A stretch of 64,000 nt of DNA from Metaruminococcus_A sp964607135 (GCA_964607135.1 CAZSIV010000003.1:41644-105643); one strand, 5' to 3'. Positions 1 to 9,440 are shown, counted from the stretch's first letter. A program made the numbers and translations. Notes: generated from the letters alone by a model not told the origin.

Positions 1-1076
1 TTTTCCGTCCGCTGTTCTGTTGCCTGCCGGATCAGCGCCGCTGTATGGGATGTAACTCCGGGCTCCCGGGCGGCGGCTTCCCCTTTCAGCCAGAGCAGCC
101 CTATTTCCAGCCCCAAACGCTCTTCACTGACATAAGGAAGTTCCTTCGCGCTGGGAAGAACCGGCTGGCCTGAGATATTTTTTACAAAATTTTCGACAAA
201 CCGCAGTTCCCGAACCATCTCGAGCTCCTGAGAAACAGCAAAAAGACGAGGCGAAGCCACTCCCGGTTTCAGGCTTTGAAGCTCCGTTTCCAATTCAAGA
301 GCGGTTCCCCGGTTCAACTTCATTGAACGAGCTTCCCGCTCTATGGCGCGCTGGGCCTGGCCGCTGTAGCCGGAATCCAGCCGGATGCCGCCTTTCCCCC
401 TCCGGTAGAGAACGCCCTCCTCCGGCAATTGGATGCTCGCCCGAGAGAACTGCTGAGTCTGGGAAAACTGCCGGTGGCCGGCGGCCCTTTGCAGCACTGC
501 TGCGGCCTGAGCGGAAACTTTATTTTTTGAAGGAGAAATTCCCGTAATCTGTCGAAAGAGCTTTTCCAAAAGTCCTTTTATCTCGTCCGCCGATTCAGCA
601 GAGCTCAGCAAATGCAGCAGCCGGGATGCGATCTGCTCCAGCCATTTGGAAAGCGTTTCCAGCAGGGCAGCTTCCAACGGCTTATTGATCTGTAGGGCAC
701 TCCCTTTAGAGGAGAGGACTTCGCCGTACCGCCGAACCGTTTCCCGGATCTCTCTTAAATTTTCCTCTTCACTCTTTTTGGGATCCGGTTCCCAGGACAG
801 CAGAGCATCCGTTAAACGTTCCTGCACCTCCATCGCCAATTTCTTTAAAGAACCCTCTGTCCAATGCTCTAAAGCCTGTTGAAGTTCTTCGGAGATTTGA
901 TCCGTCGAGGGGGCGTCGGAAGCCGGTTCCTCCTGTCCTTCCATCCCTTCCGCCTTTTGTACATCCCCCGTCTCCAATGCCTCGGGTCGGAGGACGGAGT
1001 CCAAAGGAATCGGCTTTATTCCAAACCGGATCCCGCCGGATTGCGGGCGGCCGGGTTCTAACATAAAATCTGGCAT
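1..1076 (-). CDS. Hypothetical protein, C-terminus beyond window
   Basis: An open frame runs on the minus strand from an ATG at 1076 to the window edge without a stop (358 codons visible). The start follows an AGAGGAG ribosome binding site with about 9 nt spacing. The protein begins MPDFMLEPGR, is rich in Glu, Gln, Leu and Ala, and looks mostly alpha-helical, with no signal peptide, no membrane segment and few cysteines. An acidic linker (about residues 38-60) follows a short N-terminal stretch. I recognise no catalytic motif or family. It lies 140 nt downstream of sbcC on the same strand and may have its own promoter (AT-rich stretch near 1125-1140). Overlapping frames on both strands are shorter and lack a plausible start. 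Confidence 0.65.
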   Translation of the reverse strand, partial: MPDFMLEPGRPQSGGIRFGIKPIPLDSVLRPEALETGDVQKAEGMEGQEEPASDAPSTDQISEELQQALEHWTEGSLKKLAMEVQERLTDALLSWEPDPKKSEEENLREIRETVRRYGEVLSSKGSALQINKPLEAALLETLSKWLEQIASRLLHLLSSAESADEIKGLLEKLFRQITGISPSKNKVSAQAAAVLQRAAGHRQFSQTQQFSRASIQLPEEGVLYRRGKGGIRLDSGYSGQAQRAIEREARSMKLNRGTALELETELQSLKPGVASPRLFAVSQELEMVRELRFVENFVKNISGQPVLPSAKELPYVSEERLGLEIGLLWLKGEAAAREPGVTSHTAALIRQATEQRTE

Positions 1077-1216
1077 CCGAGAAGTCTCCTCTTAAAAAAA
1101 CAATAAGCTGGGGAGTATTTTCTTTCACTATAATATATCGGATTTTTTCCCCTTTTCTTAACAGCCCATTGTTTGCCCTCGCCAACAGCGCAAATCCACG
1201 ATCGGCAATACACTTT

Positions 1217-3982
1217 TTACACAATCATTTGAACGGTACTCCCACCCGTTTTCTCCTTTTTTACGACAATCTGCCGGTCGATCTTCTCCTTTAATTCCCC
1301 AACATGAGAGATGATGCCGACCAGACGGTTGCCTTCGGCCAGCCCTGACAACGCTCTTACCGCCTGCTGTAAAGATTCCTCGTCCAGCGAACCGAAGCCT
1401 TCGTCGACAAACATGGTGTCAAGGCGGATCCCTCCGGCGGAGGACTGAACCTCGTCGGACAACCCAAGGGCAAGGGAGAGAGAAGCTTTGAACGATTCGC
1501 CGCCGGACAACGTTTTAACGCTGCGCTCACTCCCGTTGTAATGGTCGACGACGTCCAGTTCGAGCCCGCTCTGGCTACGGTTATTTTCCGCTGTACGGCG
1601 GCGTTTTAACTCATATTGACCGCCGGACATCACCATAAACCGGGTGTTGGCGCGGGCGATGACCCGGTCAAAATAAGCCGTTTGGACATAAGTTTCCAGC
1701 ATGACCTTTTCCTTGCCGCCGACATTGCCGTTTGCAGTATCGGACAGCGCTTTTACCCAGATCCATTTTGCCTCAATTGCCGCCGCTTCCTTAGACATCT
1801 CACGGATCTTTTCGAGTACAGCGCGATTTGTTGTGATCCTGGTGGATATCACCTGTTTTTTGCCGACTAACTTCTTTTTTTGAACGTTTAATCCGGCTTC
1901 TCTGTCTTTTTCAGCGTTAATATCGACCGCAACTTGATCCCGCAGGTTCTTTTTTGCTTCTTCAACCGCCGCATTCAGCTCTGCAATGATTCTGTCACAG
2001 GCATTGAAATCCTCAACGGCCCTTTTGTACGCTGTTTCGATTGCGGTTTTTTTCTCCTCGCACGCTTCGATCTCTTTTTCCGCTTCCAGCTTGGTCCCGA
2101 ATTTCAGCTTGAGGGAAAGAGCGGCTGTCCGGCCTTCTATGAATTTCTTTTCGGCTCGCTGTTCAACTGCTTTTTTCTCAAGCTCGGCAACCGTGGCTTC
2201 GAGCTCTGACCGGTTCGCCTCAAGCTCCGGAACCGCCCGGTCGAGCTCCGCCTTTCTCTCGGCCATCGCCTCGGCCATTTGGAGCGATTCCCCAAGCCTG
2301 GCCAGCCGACCGGCGGCATCGGATTCCTTTTCGGCAAGCTTCGGTTCGATTTCTTCAAAACGGTTGAAGAAAAACAGCTCTCTGGCCGCGGCTTCAATGG
2401 CGGATTTTTTTTCTTCAAAAGCCGCTTTGGCCTCACCCGCTTTGAGGCTGGCGTCGACTGCTTCTTTTGCAGCGCGATCGGCGGCTTGCCTGCCTCGGTC
2501 TAGGTCGGCTTTCGTCGGAGCCTGAGCAGACTTACCCGCCTTGTGCGGATGGGAGATCGATCCGCAGACAGGGCAGGGTTCGCCCTCGATTAATCCCTCT
2601 GCGATGATTCCGGCCTGTTCGTCCAGATACGCCTTTTGCTTTGCACTGTACTTCGATTCCTTAATCTGCGCAATCTCGGATTTATCCTTATAATCTGTCT
2701 GCGCTTCTTTTAATCTCTTTTCCAGCTTCTTTAAATCGGATAACGCCTTTTCCAAATCAGCAAGGGATTTTATCTCGTTACTGACGGCATCCCTTTGCGC
2801 CTCGAGTTTAACGCATTTCTCGCCGGCGTTTCCAAAAAGTTGCTGCTCCGCCTTTAGTTTTTCGATCTCCGCTTTCAATTTTCCGAGTGCATCGATTTTT
2901 TCTTTGGCCGTTTTCTTCACAGTTTCCAGTTCAAGTATGATCTTTGAAAGAGCCGCCCTCTTTTCCTCGAGTTCATCATAATCGGGCAGCGCCAAGCGCT
3001 GAGCGGAAGCGGCAAGATCGAGTGCTTTCGCTTCCGGCAGCTGCGCTTCCCACCTCTCGCATTGTTCTTTTAAGGCGCTGCGTCTCGGAAATTCTATCAG
3101 CAGCTTTTCCTCAGATTCCCTGATCGAATCCCGGGATTTCTGCTGTTCGGCCGCTTTCGCCAGCTTTTCCGTGATTTCCTTGAGCTCCCCCTCGATTCTT
3201 TCGATCCCGTCCCCGCATTCCCGTTCGGATTTTTCATCCCGCTCGATCAGCTTTTCGACGAGTTCAAGAACTTCTTCCATCGGGAGAAGGCCGTCTTTCG
3301 CCGCTTCAACTTCGGCCGATAATGCATCATTTTCCTCACAGATAATTCCGCTGCGGTATTGCCTGATCCCAGCCGAAACAGCTTCGTATTCCTTTCCGAG
3401 CCTTCCCGATTCGCTTTTGAGCTCTTCCTGCAAAACGCTGTAACGATATGTGCGGAAGATCCGTTGAAAAATCTTCTTCCGATCCTCGGTAGAGGCGAAA
3501 AGCAGCTTTAAAAAATCACCCTGCGCGACCATCGCAATCTGCGTAAACTGGTCGCGATCGATCCCCATGATCTCAACGACGGCCTGGTTGACCTCTTTCA
3601 GCTTAGCGGCCACCCTGCCGTCCGGGTAACGCAGCTGCGCGTCCGCCTTTTCCACCGTCATGCCGCTCCCCCGGGCCTTCGGGCGGTCATATTCGGGGTT
3701 CCGCTTGATGTAATACTGTTTTCCGGCATATTCGAAGGTGAGTTCTACCTCAGTCGGCGTACCGGCAGAGGCATATTTCGAGCGGAACATATTGGCGCTC
3801 CTGTTGTCGCCGCTCGCTTCCCCGTAAAGGGCGAAGGTGATCGCATCGAAGATGGTCGTTTTGCCAGCGCCGGTGTCCCCGGCAATCAGGTAGAGCCCCT
3901 TTTTCCCGAGTGCGTCAAAATCCAGCTCCACCCTTCCCGCATAAGGGCCAAACGCGGACATCACAAGTTTAACCGGCCTCAT
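1217..3982 (-). CDS. sbcC: Exonuclease SbcC, SMC-like ATPase subunit
   Basis: ATPase subunit of the SbcCD (Mre11-Rad50-type) nuclease, which opens DNA hairpins and protein-blocked ends. The 921-residue protein has the family's architecture: Walker A GDTGAGKT at about residues 35-42, a long coiled coil, a CPVC zinc-hook motif near the middle, a second coiled coil, then signature LSGGESF and Walker B FVDEGFGSLD close to the C-terminus. I chose the ATG at 3982 because it overlaps the sbcD stop as ATGA and gives the conserved N-terminus MRPVKL. An upstream in-frame codon at 3997 would sit inside sbcD. The two genes are therefore translationally coupled. Confidence 0.95.
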   Translation of the reverse strand: MRPVKLVMSAFGPYAGRVELDFDALGKKGLYLIAGDTGAGKTTIFDAITFALYGEASGDNRSANMFRSKYASAGTPTEVELTFEYAGKQYYIKRNPEYDRPKARGSGMTVEKADAQLRYPDGRVAAKLKEVNQAVVEIMGIDRDQFTQIAMVAQGDFLKLLFASTEDRKKIFQRIFRTYRYSVLQEELKSESGRLGKEYEAVSAGIRQYRSGIICEENDALSAEVEAAKDGLLPMEEVLELVEKLIERDEKSERECGDGIERIEGELKEITEKLAKAAEQQKSRDSIRESEEKLLIEFPRRSALKEQCERWEAQLPEAKALDLAASAQRLALPDYDELEEKRAALSKIILELETVKKTAKEKIDALGKLKAEIEKLKAEQQLFGNAGEKCVKLEAQRDAVSNEIKSLADLEKALSDLKKLEKRLKEAQTDYKDKSEIAQIKESKYSAKQKAYLDEQAGIIAEGLIEGEPCPVCGSISHPHKAGKSAQAPTKADLDRGRQAADRAAKEAVDASLKAGEAKAAFEEKKSAIEAAARELFFFNRFEEIEPKLAEKESDAAGRLARLGESLQMAEAMAERKAELDRAVPELEANRSELEATVAELEKKAVEQRAEKKFIEGRTAALSLKLKFGTKLEAEKEIEACEEKKTAIETAYKRAVEDFNACDRIIAELNAAVEEAKKNLRDQVAVDINAEKDREAGLNVQKKKLVGKKQVISTRITTNRAVLEKIREMSKEAAAIEAKWIWVKALSDTANGNVGGKEKVMLETYVQTAYFDRVIARANTRFMVMSGGQYELKRRRTAENNRSQSGLELDVVDHYNGSERSVKTLSGGESFKASLSLALGLSDEVQSSAGGIRLDTMFVDEGFGSLDEESLQQAVRALSGLAEGNRLVGIISHVGELKEKIDRQIVVKKEKTGGSTVQMIV

Positions 3983-5118
3983 TGCTCCGCCTCCCACACC
4001 TTTTCAATCAGCGCCGTCATAAACGCCGTTTGTTCGTCCGACAGCGGCGCACCGTTTTGCCGTTCGTAGAGCTCCGCGAACAATTCGAGCGGCGGCTTGC
4101 TTTCCGCCTCTTCCGTTTCGTCGATCTCCGCCTGATGGCGGGTGCGCTTGTTGTCGTAGTCGAGCTTCATCAAGTTGCGGTAGATGACGCGGAGCTTTCC
4201 GACCGCATCAGGAATGTCCTCCTCATCGGTAAGGGTGATGTGAAGATAATTGTCCCGGAGCGTCTTGTCCGCATAAAAGCTTTTCAAGGTCAGTTCGGCG
4301 TAAGCCCCTCTGATTTCGGCCAGGTCATGCAGCGGAATCAGCGGCACGGTGCGCAGCCTGAGCGTTCCCTTCTTTTCAAGCTCGACGATTGTAACCGATT
4401 TTTCGTGATTCATCTCTGAAAATGAGTACTTCAGAGGCGATCCCGCGTATCTGAGCCGCTCGGAACCGATGTTTTGCGGGATATGGAGATGGCCGAGGGC
4501 CACATAATCAAACCGGTCGAATACGGCGGCGTCGACATTGTCGGAACCGCCGACAGAGACTTCCTCCGATTCTGCCCGCAGGGCGCCTGTGACAAATTGA
4601 TGGGTGACGAGGATATTCCTTTCTGCGGGATCAAGCGGAATCTGATCCACTGCGCAGTGAAGCGCATCTGTGTAGGACGTGATTTCATCTTCGGGAAAAT
4701 ATCGCCGAATATGGGCGGGCTTTACAAAAGGGAGCATATAAACCGTCACGCTTCCGTATTCATCGGAAAGTGAAAACGATGCGACTTCTCCGCTGTAAAC
4801 GGGGGACAGATGAATCCCGCTCATATCCATCAAACGGCTGCCGAAGGCAATCCGCTCGGGCGAATCGTGGTTGCCGCTGACAGCGAACACCTGCAGCTTC
4901 CGCTCCGCAAGGCGGACTAAAAAATCGTCGAACAGTTCGACCGCTTCCGCCGGAGGAACCGATTTATCATAGATATCGCCGGCGATGAGGACGCCGTCCG
5001 GCTTTTCATCATCGATGACCCTGAGAATCTCTTTGAGGATGTATTTCTGATCCTCCAGCATAGAAAATTCATTGACGCGTTTTCCCAGGTGGAGGTCGGA
5101 CAGATGAATCAGTTTCAT
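3979..5118 (-). CDS. sbcD: Exonuclease SbcD, Mre11-like nuclease subunit
   Basis: Calcineurin-like metallophosphoesterase subunit of SbcCD. All five phosphoesterase blocks are visible: SDLHLGK (residues 7-13), GDIYD, GNHDSPE, THQF and GHLH. The 379-residue length fits the family, with a C-terminal capping region after about residue 280 that contacts SbcC. It is the first gene of the sbcDC pair and overlaps sbcC by 4 nt. A candidate sigma-A promoter lies at 5163-5191. I saw no GAAC-N4-GTTC LexA box upstream of it. Confidence 0.95.
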   Translation of the reverse strand: MKLIHLSDLHLGKRVNEFSMLEDQKYILKEILRVIDDEKPDGVLIAGDIYDKSVPPAEAVELFDDFLVRLAERKLQVFAVSGNHDSPERIAFGSRLMDMSGIHLSPVYSGEVASFSLSDEYGSVTVYMLPFVKPAHIRRYFPEDEITSYTDALHCAVDQIPLDPAERNILVTHQFVTGALRAESEEVSVGGSDNVDAAVFDRFDYVALGHLHIPQNIGSERLRYAGSPLKYSFSEMNHEKSVTIVELEKKGTLRLRTVPLIPLHDLAEIRGAYAELTLKSFYADKTLRDNYLHITLTDEEDIPDAVGKLRVIYRNLMKLDYDNKRTRHQAEIDETEEAESKPPLELFAELYERQNGAPLSDEQTAFMTALIEKVWEAEQ

Positions 5119-5162
5119 AGGACGCTCTCTTTCGTGAAAGGTGTTATCATACAGCTCATTTT

Positions 5163-5191
5163 AATATAACACGATTCTTCAAAAAAGCCAA
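5163..5191 (-). promoter_or_regulatory. Candidate sigma-A promoter for sbcDC
   Basis: On the minus strand, TTGGCT (5191-5186) and TATATT (5168-5163) are separated by exactly 17 nt, upstream of sbcD. The -35 is a weak match and there is no experimental support. Confidence 0.4.
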
Positions 5192-5356
5192 TGAACAAAC
5201 CGAAAAGAACAAAGCCGGCATAAGGCCAACAGTAAAAATCTCCTCAGTTTCAGCAGAAAGATAGAATCATCATAAGGTTTATGATAAAATAGGTGAAAAG
5301 GCAGAAAGCAGTTCAAACTGCCGGCAGAGCCCAAAAGATTGAAGGGGGAAAACACC

Positions 5357-6346
5357 GTGAACAGAAAGCGGAAAAAGTACATTAAAACGTGCGAGCTGTC
5401 AGAAATGGTGACGTTCCGGCTCGGAGGGACCGACCAGAAGGTCTTGATCGAAGGAAAAAGCGCCAAAAACCCCATTTTGATCTTCCTGCACGGCGGTCCC
5501 GGAACGCCCATCCCGTTCGGGGCGGGATGCCGCGGGCTCTTCCCCGATCTCACCGAAAAAGCCACCTTTGTCTTTTGGGACCAATGGGGCTGCGGCATCA
5601 ACAACTGCAAGCCGGAAGAAGTCCCGTCAATCGACGGATACGCCGATATGACGGTCGATCTGATCCGGGAGGTCGGCGCACGCTTTCCCCAAAACCGGAT
5701 TTCGCTTTTCGGTGTATCGTGGGGGTCTTACCTTGCGGCGCGCGCCGCGAGGATCATCCCCGAGCAGATCAGCAGCGTTTTCACATACGGGCAGGTCGTA
5801 TCCGATTTGGTTTTCAACGACGAGATGTTCGGCGCTTTGGAGCGTTCCAGCCTGCCGGATGAGAAGAAAGAGCGGCTGCGCAGCATCGCGGCAAAATCCG
5901 AGCATTCCCTCGAAGAAATTGCGGCAGTTATGAAATGGCTGATGAAATATACCGGCGGCGTCCAGTCGAAAGACGATAAAATGCCGATCGACAGCATAAT
6001 CTGGGGACTGCTGACAAGCCCTGATTACTCATTCGCAAACTTTAAAGCGATTATGGTGAACGCAGCGGTGAAATCCAAAACACTGATGCCGGAATTGACC
6101 CGATGCGATTTGAGGGAGGAGCTCCGCTGCACGCAGGTGCCCTATCTGATTTTGCAAGGCGAGCAGGATCTGGTCACTCCCTTTGCGCTGGTGGAAAAAC
6201 TGGTCGGGGAATCCGACAACCCCAACCTGAGATTCATTCCCGTTCCCGGCAGCTCACACCGCCCAGGCGTCAAAGGGATGGATATCATCATCAGGGAAGG
6301 ATTTTCTTTTCTGATGGAGAATGAAACGATGTCTGACCGCAGATAA
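5357..6346 (+). CDS. Alpha/beta hydrolase (proline iminopeptidase-like)
   Basis: A 329-residue alpha/beta-hydrolase fold enzyme. The oxyanion-hole motif HGGPGTP appears near residue 43, the nucleophile elbow GVSWGS (GxSxG) near residue 115, and a C-terminal GSSHRPG supplies the likely catalytic His. The HGGPG signature is typical of proline iminopeptidases and related peptidases or esterases, but substrate cannot be read from sequence. Start: GTG at 5357, preceded by GAAGGGGG at 9 nt. A TTG at 5339 in the same frame lacks a ribosome binding site. It is a single cytoplasmic gene, divergent from sbcDC, with no signal peptide. Confidence 0.8.
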   Translation: MNRKRKKYIKTCELSEMVTFRLGGTDQKVLIEGKSAKNPILIFLHGGPGTPIPFGAGCRGLFPDLTEKATFVFWDQWGCGINNCKPEEVPSIDGYADMTVDLIREVGARFPQNRISLFGVSWGSYLAARAARIIPEQISSVFTYGQVVSDLVFNDEMFGALERSSLPDEKKERLRSIAAKSEHSLEEIAAVMKWLMKYTGGVQSKDDKMPIDSIIWGLLTSPDYSFANFKAIMVNAAVKSKTLMPELTRCDLREELRCTQVPYLILQGEQDLVTPFALVEKLVGESDNPNLRFIPVPGSSHRPGVKGMDIIIREGFSFLMENETMSDRR

Positions 6347-6511
6347 GATCCGTATATTGGGAAGAAGCTTTACAGCAGGATCATTGGAACAACCACAAGC
6401 CGTCGTTACTTTAAAATATAAAATCGGCTATCCGTGTCAAATCGTCTTAAACAGGGAAAAATCAGTTTAATGGATCAATCAACGACAGTGAAGCGAAAGG
6501 AAGGCGCCGTT

Positions 6512-7537
6512 ATGAAAAGCGTGGTATTTTACGGAACACACGATCTGCAGGTGGAGGATCGCCCTCTGCCGGAAGTAAAAGCGACGGATGTTTTAATCCA
6601 GGTGAAGGCCTGCGGCGTATGCGGGACAGACGTACATATCTATGAAGGGGACAAAGGGGCTGCGGATGTGACGCCTCCGACTATCCTCGGCCATGAATTT
6701 TCCGGCGTAATCGTCAAAACGGGCGCGCAGGCGACCGGCTATCAAGTGGGCGACCGGGTTTGTATCGATCCGAACCGTTACTGCGGGCAGTGTGAGCCCT
6801 GCCGCAGCGGAGCCGTGCATTACTGCGAGCAGATGACCGGCTACGGCACAACGGTCGACGGCGGGTTCGCAGAATACTGCGCCGTCGACGCGCGCCAGGT
6901 TTACAGGCTGGGAGAACACACCTCTTTTGAACAGGGGGCGATGGCGGAGCCGACAGCCTGCTGCCTGCATGGAATCGACTTATGCAGGATTCGGCCGGGG
7001 CATCAGGTTGTGGTGATCGGCGGCGGCATGATCGGCCTGCTGATGGTGCAGCTGGCAAGACTCGCCGGAGCAGCCAAGATCGCCCTGCTGGAACCGGTGG
7101 AAAGCAAACGCGCAGTCGGAAAAAAATTGGGGGCGGATCTTTGCATCGACCCTGTTCACGAGGATGCAAAAGCGCTTTTAAAGGATGCGGGAATGACATG
7201 GATCAACACGGTCATCGAATGTGTAGGTCGCCCGTCCACGATCGAGCAGGCCATCGAGCTCGCCGGAAACAAAGCGGTCGTCATGATGTTCGGCCTGACA
7301 GGGCCGGAAGAGACCATCGCTGTCAAGCCGTTTCAGATCTTTGAAAAAGAGCTGGAGCTCAAAGCATCCTACATCAATCCCCTCACCCAGAAGCGGGCGT
7401 TGGATTTAATCGACTCCGGGCGGCTGGACGTCAGCAGTATGGTATATGACGTGTGCGGGCTGGAACAGCTGGAAGGTATCCTGAGCAGGCCGGAGCTGCG
7501 CGCAAACGGAAAGTATTTGATCTCGCCTGAGAAATAG
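6512..7537 (+). CDS. Zinc-dependent alcohol/polyol dehydrogenase (MDR family)
   Basis: Medium-chain dehydrogenase of 341 residues. Catalytic zinc ligands are Cys37 and the GHE pair at 61-62. The structural-zinc lobe CGQCEPC...C is present around residues 90-105. The NAD(P) Rossmann motif VIGGGMIG lies near residue 168. The pattern resembles sorbitol, threonine or butanediol dehydrogenases; which alcohol is oxidised is unknown. I chose the ATG at 6512, which has AAAGGAAGG 8-15 nt upstream and gives the family N-terminus MKSVVFYG. An in-frame start at 6434 would add 26 residues unlike the family. The gene stands alone on the plus strand. Confidence 0.85.
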   Translation: MKSVVFYGTHDLQVEDRPLPEVKATDVLIQVKACGVCGTDVHIYEGDKGAADVTPPTILGHEFSGVIVKTGAQATGYQVGDRVCIDPNRYCGQCEPCRSGAVHYCEQMTGYGTTVDGGFAEYCAVDARQVYRLGEHTSFEQGAMAEPTACCLHGIDLCRIRPGHQVVVIGGGMIGLLMVQLARLAGAAKIALLEPVESKRAVGKKLGADLCIDPVHEDAKALLKDAGMTWINTVIECVGRPSTIEQAIELAGNKAVVMMFGLTGPEETIAVKPFQIFEKELELKASYINPLTQKRALDLIDSGRLDVSSMVYDVCGLEQLEGILSRPELRANGKYLISPEK

Positions 7538-7573
7538 CAGTCCAATCTGCGGCGCGGTTGAAAGGCTTTTTCC

Positions 7574-7680
7574 TTGGACAACAGACTTCAGATCATCAAT
7601 TTAGCGGATAAACAGGAGCTTCTCAAGGTATTTTAAGACAGGAACGATCAAGTCAGAGCCGCCGTTTCTCAATGTTTTTG
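7574..7680 (+). pseudogene. Possible remnant of a HEAT-like repeat gene
   Basis: Reading one frame through stops gives LADKQELLKVF, a stop, then DRNDQVRAAVSQ. These resemble two consecutive helices of HEAT-like repeats ('LTDQELLKEVALNDKDWDVRKAAV' style, from general knowledge). No start, ribosome binding site or continuation is seen. The match is short and could be chance. Confidence 0.2.
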
Positions 7681-7775
7681 TTTTTGCAGCCCATCGGTTG
7701 TCTTTTGAGAGAGGCGTTCTGCCACTTCGCTATGACATCTGTTAAAGGCAATTTTACTGAAAGGTGTTTTTTATC

Positions 7776-8873
7776 ATGAAAAGCCAAAGTTTACGGTTGA
7801 TTCAGGAGCAAATCGGTTACAACTTTAAAAATCTCGATCTGCTTCAGCAAGCGTTTGTGAGGCGGTCTTACGCGAAAGAAAACGGCGGCGAAGACAACGA
7901 AGTGCTGGAATTCATCGGCGACAAGGTGCTCGACATCGTGATCGTAAAAATCCTCACCGAGATGTTCGGATTCTATACCAGCGAATGTGACGGTTACGAT
8001 GAGACCATCGATTTCAATGAATTCTGCTGTAAATACTCGGAAGGCAAGCTGACGGAGCTCAAAAGCGGGCTGGTCGAGAAGAAGATGCTGGCGGGTCGAA
8101 TCGACAGACTCAGGCTGGCAGACTATCTCATCATGGGAAACGGCGATCAAAAAAACAGGGTCGATGAGGAAGATTCCGTGAAAGAGGACCTGTTTGAGGC
8201 GATCGTCGGCGCCGTAGCTTTGGACTCCGGATGGGACTGGGAAGAGATTCAAGGCACGGTCGAATACATGCTTGAGCCGGATGTATATCTGTCCGGCAAT
8301 GAGGAAAATTACGTTGAGCTGATCCGGGAATGGTCGCTTAAAAAATACGACGAATTGCCTCAAATCCGCGCATATCAGCCGTCTGATTATAGCGGAACAA
8401 ACCTTCTGCGGCGTCCAAACAAAGCGCAGTCTAAGTCAAAGTGCAATTTCGATGCAAGGGCCGTCAACGCCCCAATGAAGCGGGAGATTTATTTTAAATG
8501 TGAACTGGCTCTCAAAAATATCGACAGGACATTCTCCGGTTCCGGCAGAACAAAAAACGAGGCGCGGAAAGGCGCTTGTAAACTTGCGTATGACTATCTT
8601 AAAAGACATGGCCTGCTCTTCTCTATCCAAAACGAAATCAAAAATCCCAACAAAGCGGAGGCGATCAATCAATTGGAAACACTTGCCAGACGGGGGTATT
8701 TTTCAATACCGACCTATGGATTTGAGCAAAAGCGCAATCGAAACGGCAATTCAATTTGGAAGTGTGAATGCCATATCAGGGAATACGACACTTATTTTTG
8801 CTCAAAGTCGTCCTCTAAAAAAGATGCAAAAAAATCTGCCGCGTATGAGATGCTCAAGCACGTTTTAGAATAA
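7776..8873 (+). CDS. RNase III-like protein with two dsRNA-binding regions
   Basis: The N-terminal half is an RNase III domain: the signature NEVLEFIGD (residues 41-49) keeps the acidic residues Glu42, Glu45 and Asp49, and KEDLFEAIVGA near residue 138 keeps the second Asp/Glu pair. It is followed by a region ending NEARKGACKLAYDYLK (typical end of a double-stranded RNA-binding domain) and a second similar unit ending SSKKDAKKSAAYEMLK at the C-terminus. At 365 residues it is longer than canonical Rnc (about 230-250), and it is not next to acpP, smc or ftsY as rnc usually is. It may be a second, accessory RNase III. Start ATG at 7776, 9 nt after AAAGGTG. Target RNA unknown. Confidence 0.8.
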   Translation: MKSQSLRLIQEQIGYNFKNLDLLQQAFVRRSYAKENGGEDNEVLEFIGDKVLDIVIVKILTEMFGFYTSECDGYDETIDFNEFCCKYSEGKLTELKSGLVEKKMLAGRIDRLRLADYLIMGNGDQKNRVDEEDSVKEDLFEAIVGAVALDSGWDWEEIQGTVEYMLEPDVYLSGNEENYVELIREWSLKKYDELPQIRAYQPSDYSGTNLLRRPNKAQSKSKCNFDARAVNAPMKREIYFKCELALKNIDRTFSGSGRTKNEARKGACKLAYDYLKRHGLLFSIQNEIKNPNKAEAINQLETLARRGYFSIPTYGFEQKRNRNGNSIWKCECHIREYDTYFCSKSSSKKDAKKSAAYEMLKHVLE

Positions 8874-8989
8874 CGGAAAGAAAGCGCCTTTATCACAGTG
8901 AAACGCTTCCGCATAAACGATTCAATCAGAAAGGGCGGTATTTGACGAAAAAGGTTGCTTTGACAGCCTTTTTATAGAGGATGTACCGC

Positions 8990-9310
8990 ATGGTGACAAT
9001 GATGAATGACTTTTTTGCTCCGCCGGAGCACGTCGGCTTTCAAGCTAAAAAACTGTTTGGCAAGGTGGGAGAAATCATCGACGGTTCGGTCGCTTACATT
9101 GAATTAAACGGCGGCGGGCCGATTCGGCCCCACACCCATGAGCATAACCATCTGTTTATCGTAACACAGGGAGAGGCGAAAATCCTGCTGGGAGACAGAG
9201 AAGTGATCTTAAAAAAAGACGAGGCTTATCTCGTTGAGGGAAGGCTGCCCCATTCCGTTTGGAACAGCGGCAGTGGAGAAACCACCATGATCGGTATTTC
9301 TGTCAAGTAA
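8990..9310 (+). CDS. Small cupin-domain protein
   Basis: A 106-residue single-domain cupin. Cupin motif 1 is RPHTHEHNHLFIVTQGE, with three His and a Glu as probable metal ligands. Motif 2 contains LPHSVWN. Such proteins bind a metal and act as isomerases, dioxygenases or sugar sensors; no specific substrate can be assigned. Start ATG at 8990 is preceded by AGAGGA with 8 nt spacing. An ATG at 8981 overlaps that site and is less likely. It lies between the RNase III-like gene and ferritin and is probably transcribed alone. Confidence 0.75.
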   Translation: MVTMMNDFFAPPEHVGFQAKKLFGKVGEIIDGSVAYIELNGGGPIRPHTHEHNHLFIVTQGEAKILLGDREVILKKDEAYLVEGRLPHSVWNSGSGETTMIGISVK

Positions 9311-9379
9311 TTCCCAGTGTTCAATAAAGCTCAACCCTTTTTCGTCGAATTTCTCAACCTCCACAGGAAGAGAATCCTA

Positions 9380-9408
9380 TTGAAAAACAGAAAAAAAGCG
9401 TTTATAAT
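9380..9408 (+). promoter_or_regulatory. Sigma-A promoter of ferritin gene
   Basis: TTGAAA (9380-9385), 17-nt spacer, TATAAT (9403-9408), then AAAGGAGG and the ferritin ATG at 9441. A near-consensus promoter giving a short leader. Confidence 0.8.
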
Positions 9409-9440
9409 GGATAAAAAGACATTTTAAAGGAGGATGCAAC

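Noticed and set aside
769..1224. A 151-codon minus-strand frame overlapping the end of sbcC
   Set aside because: It conflicts with the long open frame starting at 1076, has no ribosome binding site, and its translation lacks protein-like character.
5179..5610. A 143-codon minus-strand frame upstream of sbcD
   Set aside because: Runs opposite to the start of the hydrolase gene and is a shadow of codon usage.
7700..7745. Minus-strand stretch resembling a tRNA D-arm (AGTGGCAGAACGC) and a CTCAAAA anticodon-like loop
   Set aside because: No acceptor stem, T-arm or GTTCGA loop can be paired around it, so it is not a tRNA gene; at most a chance match.
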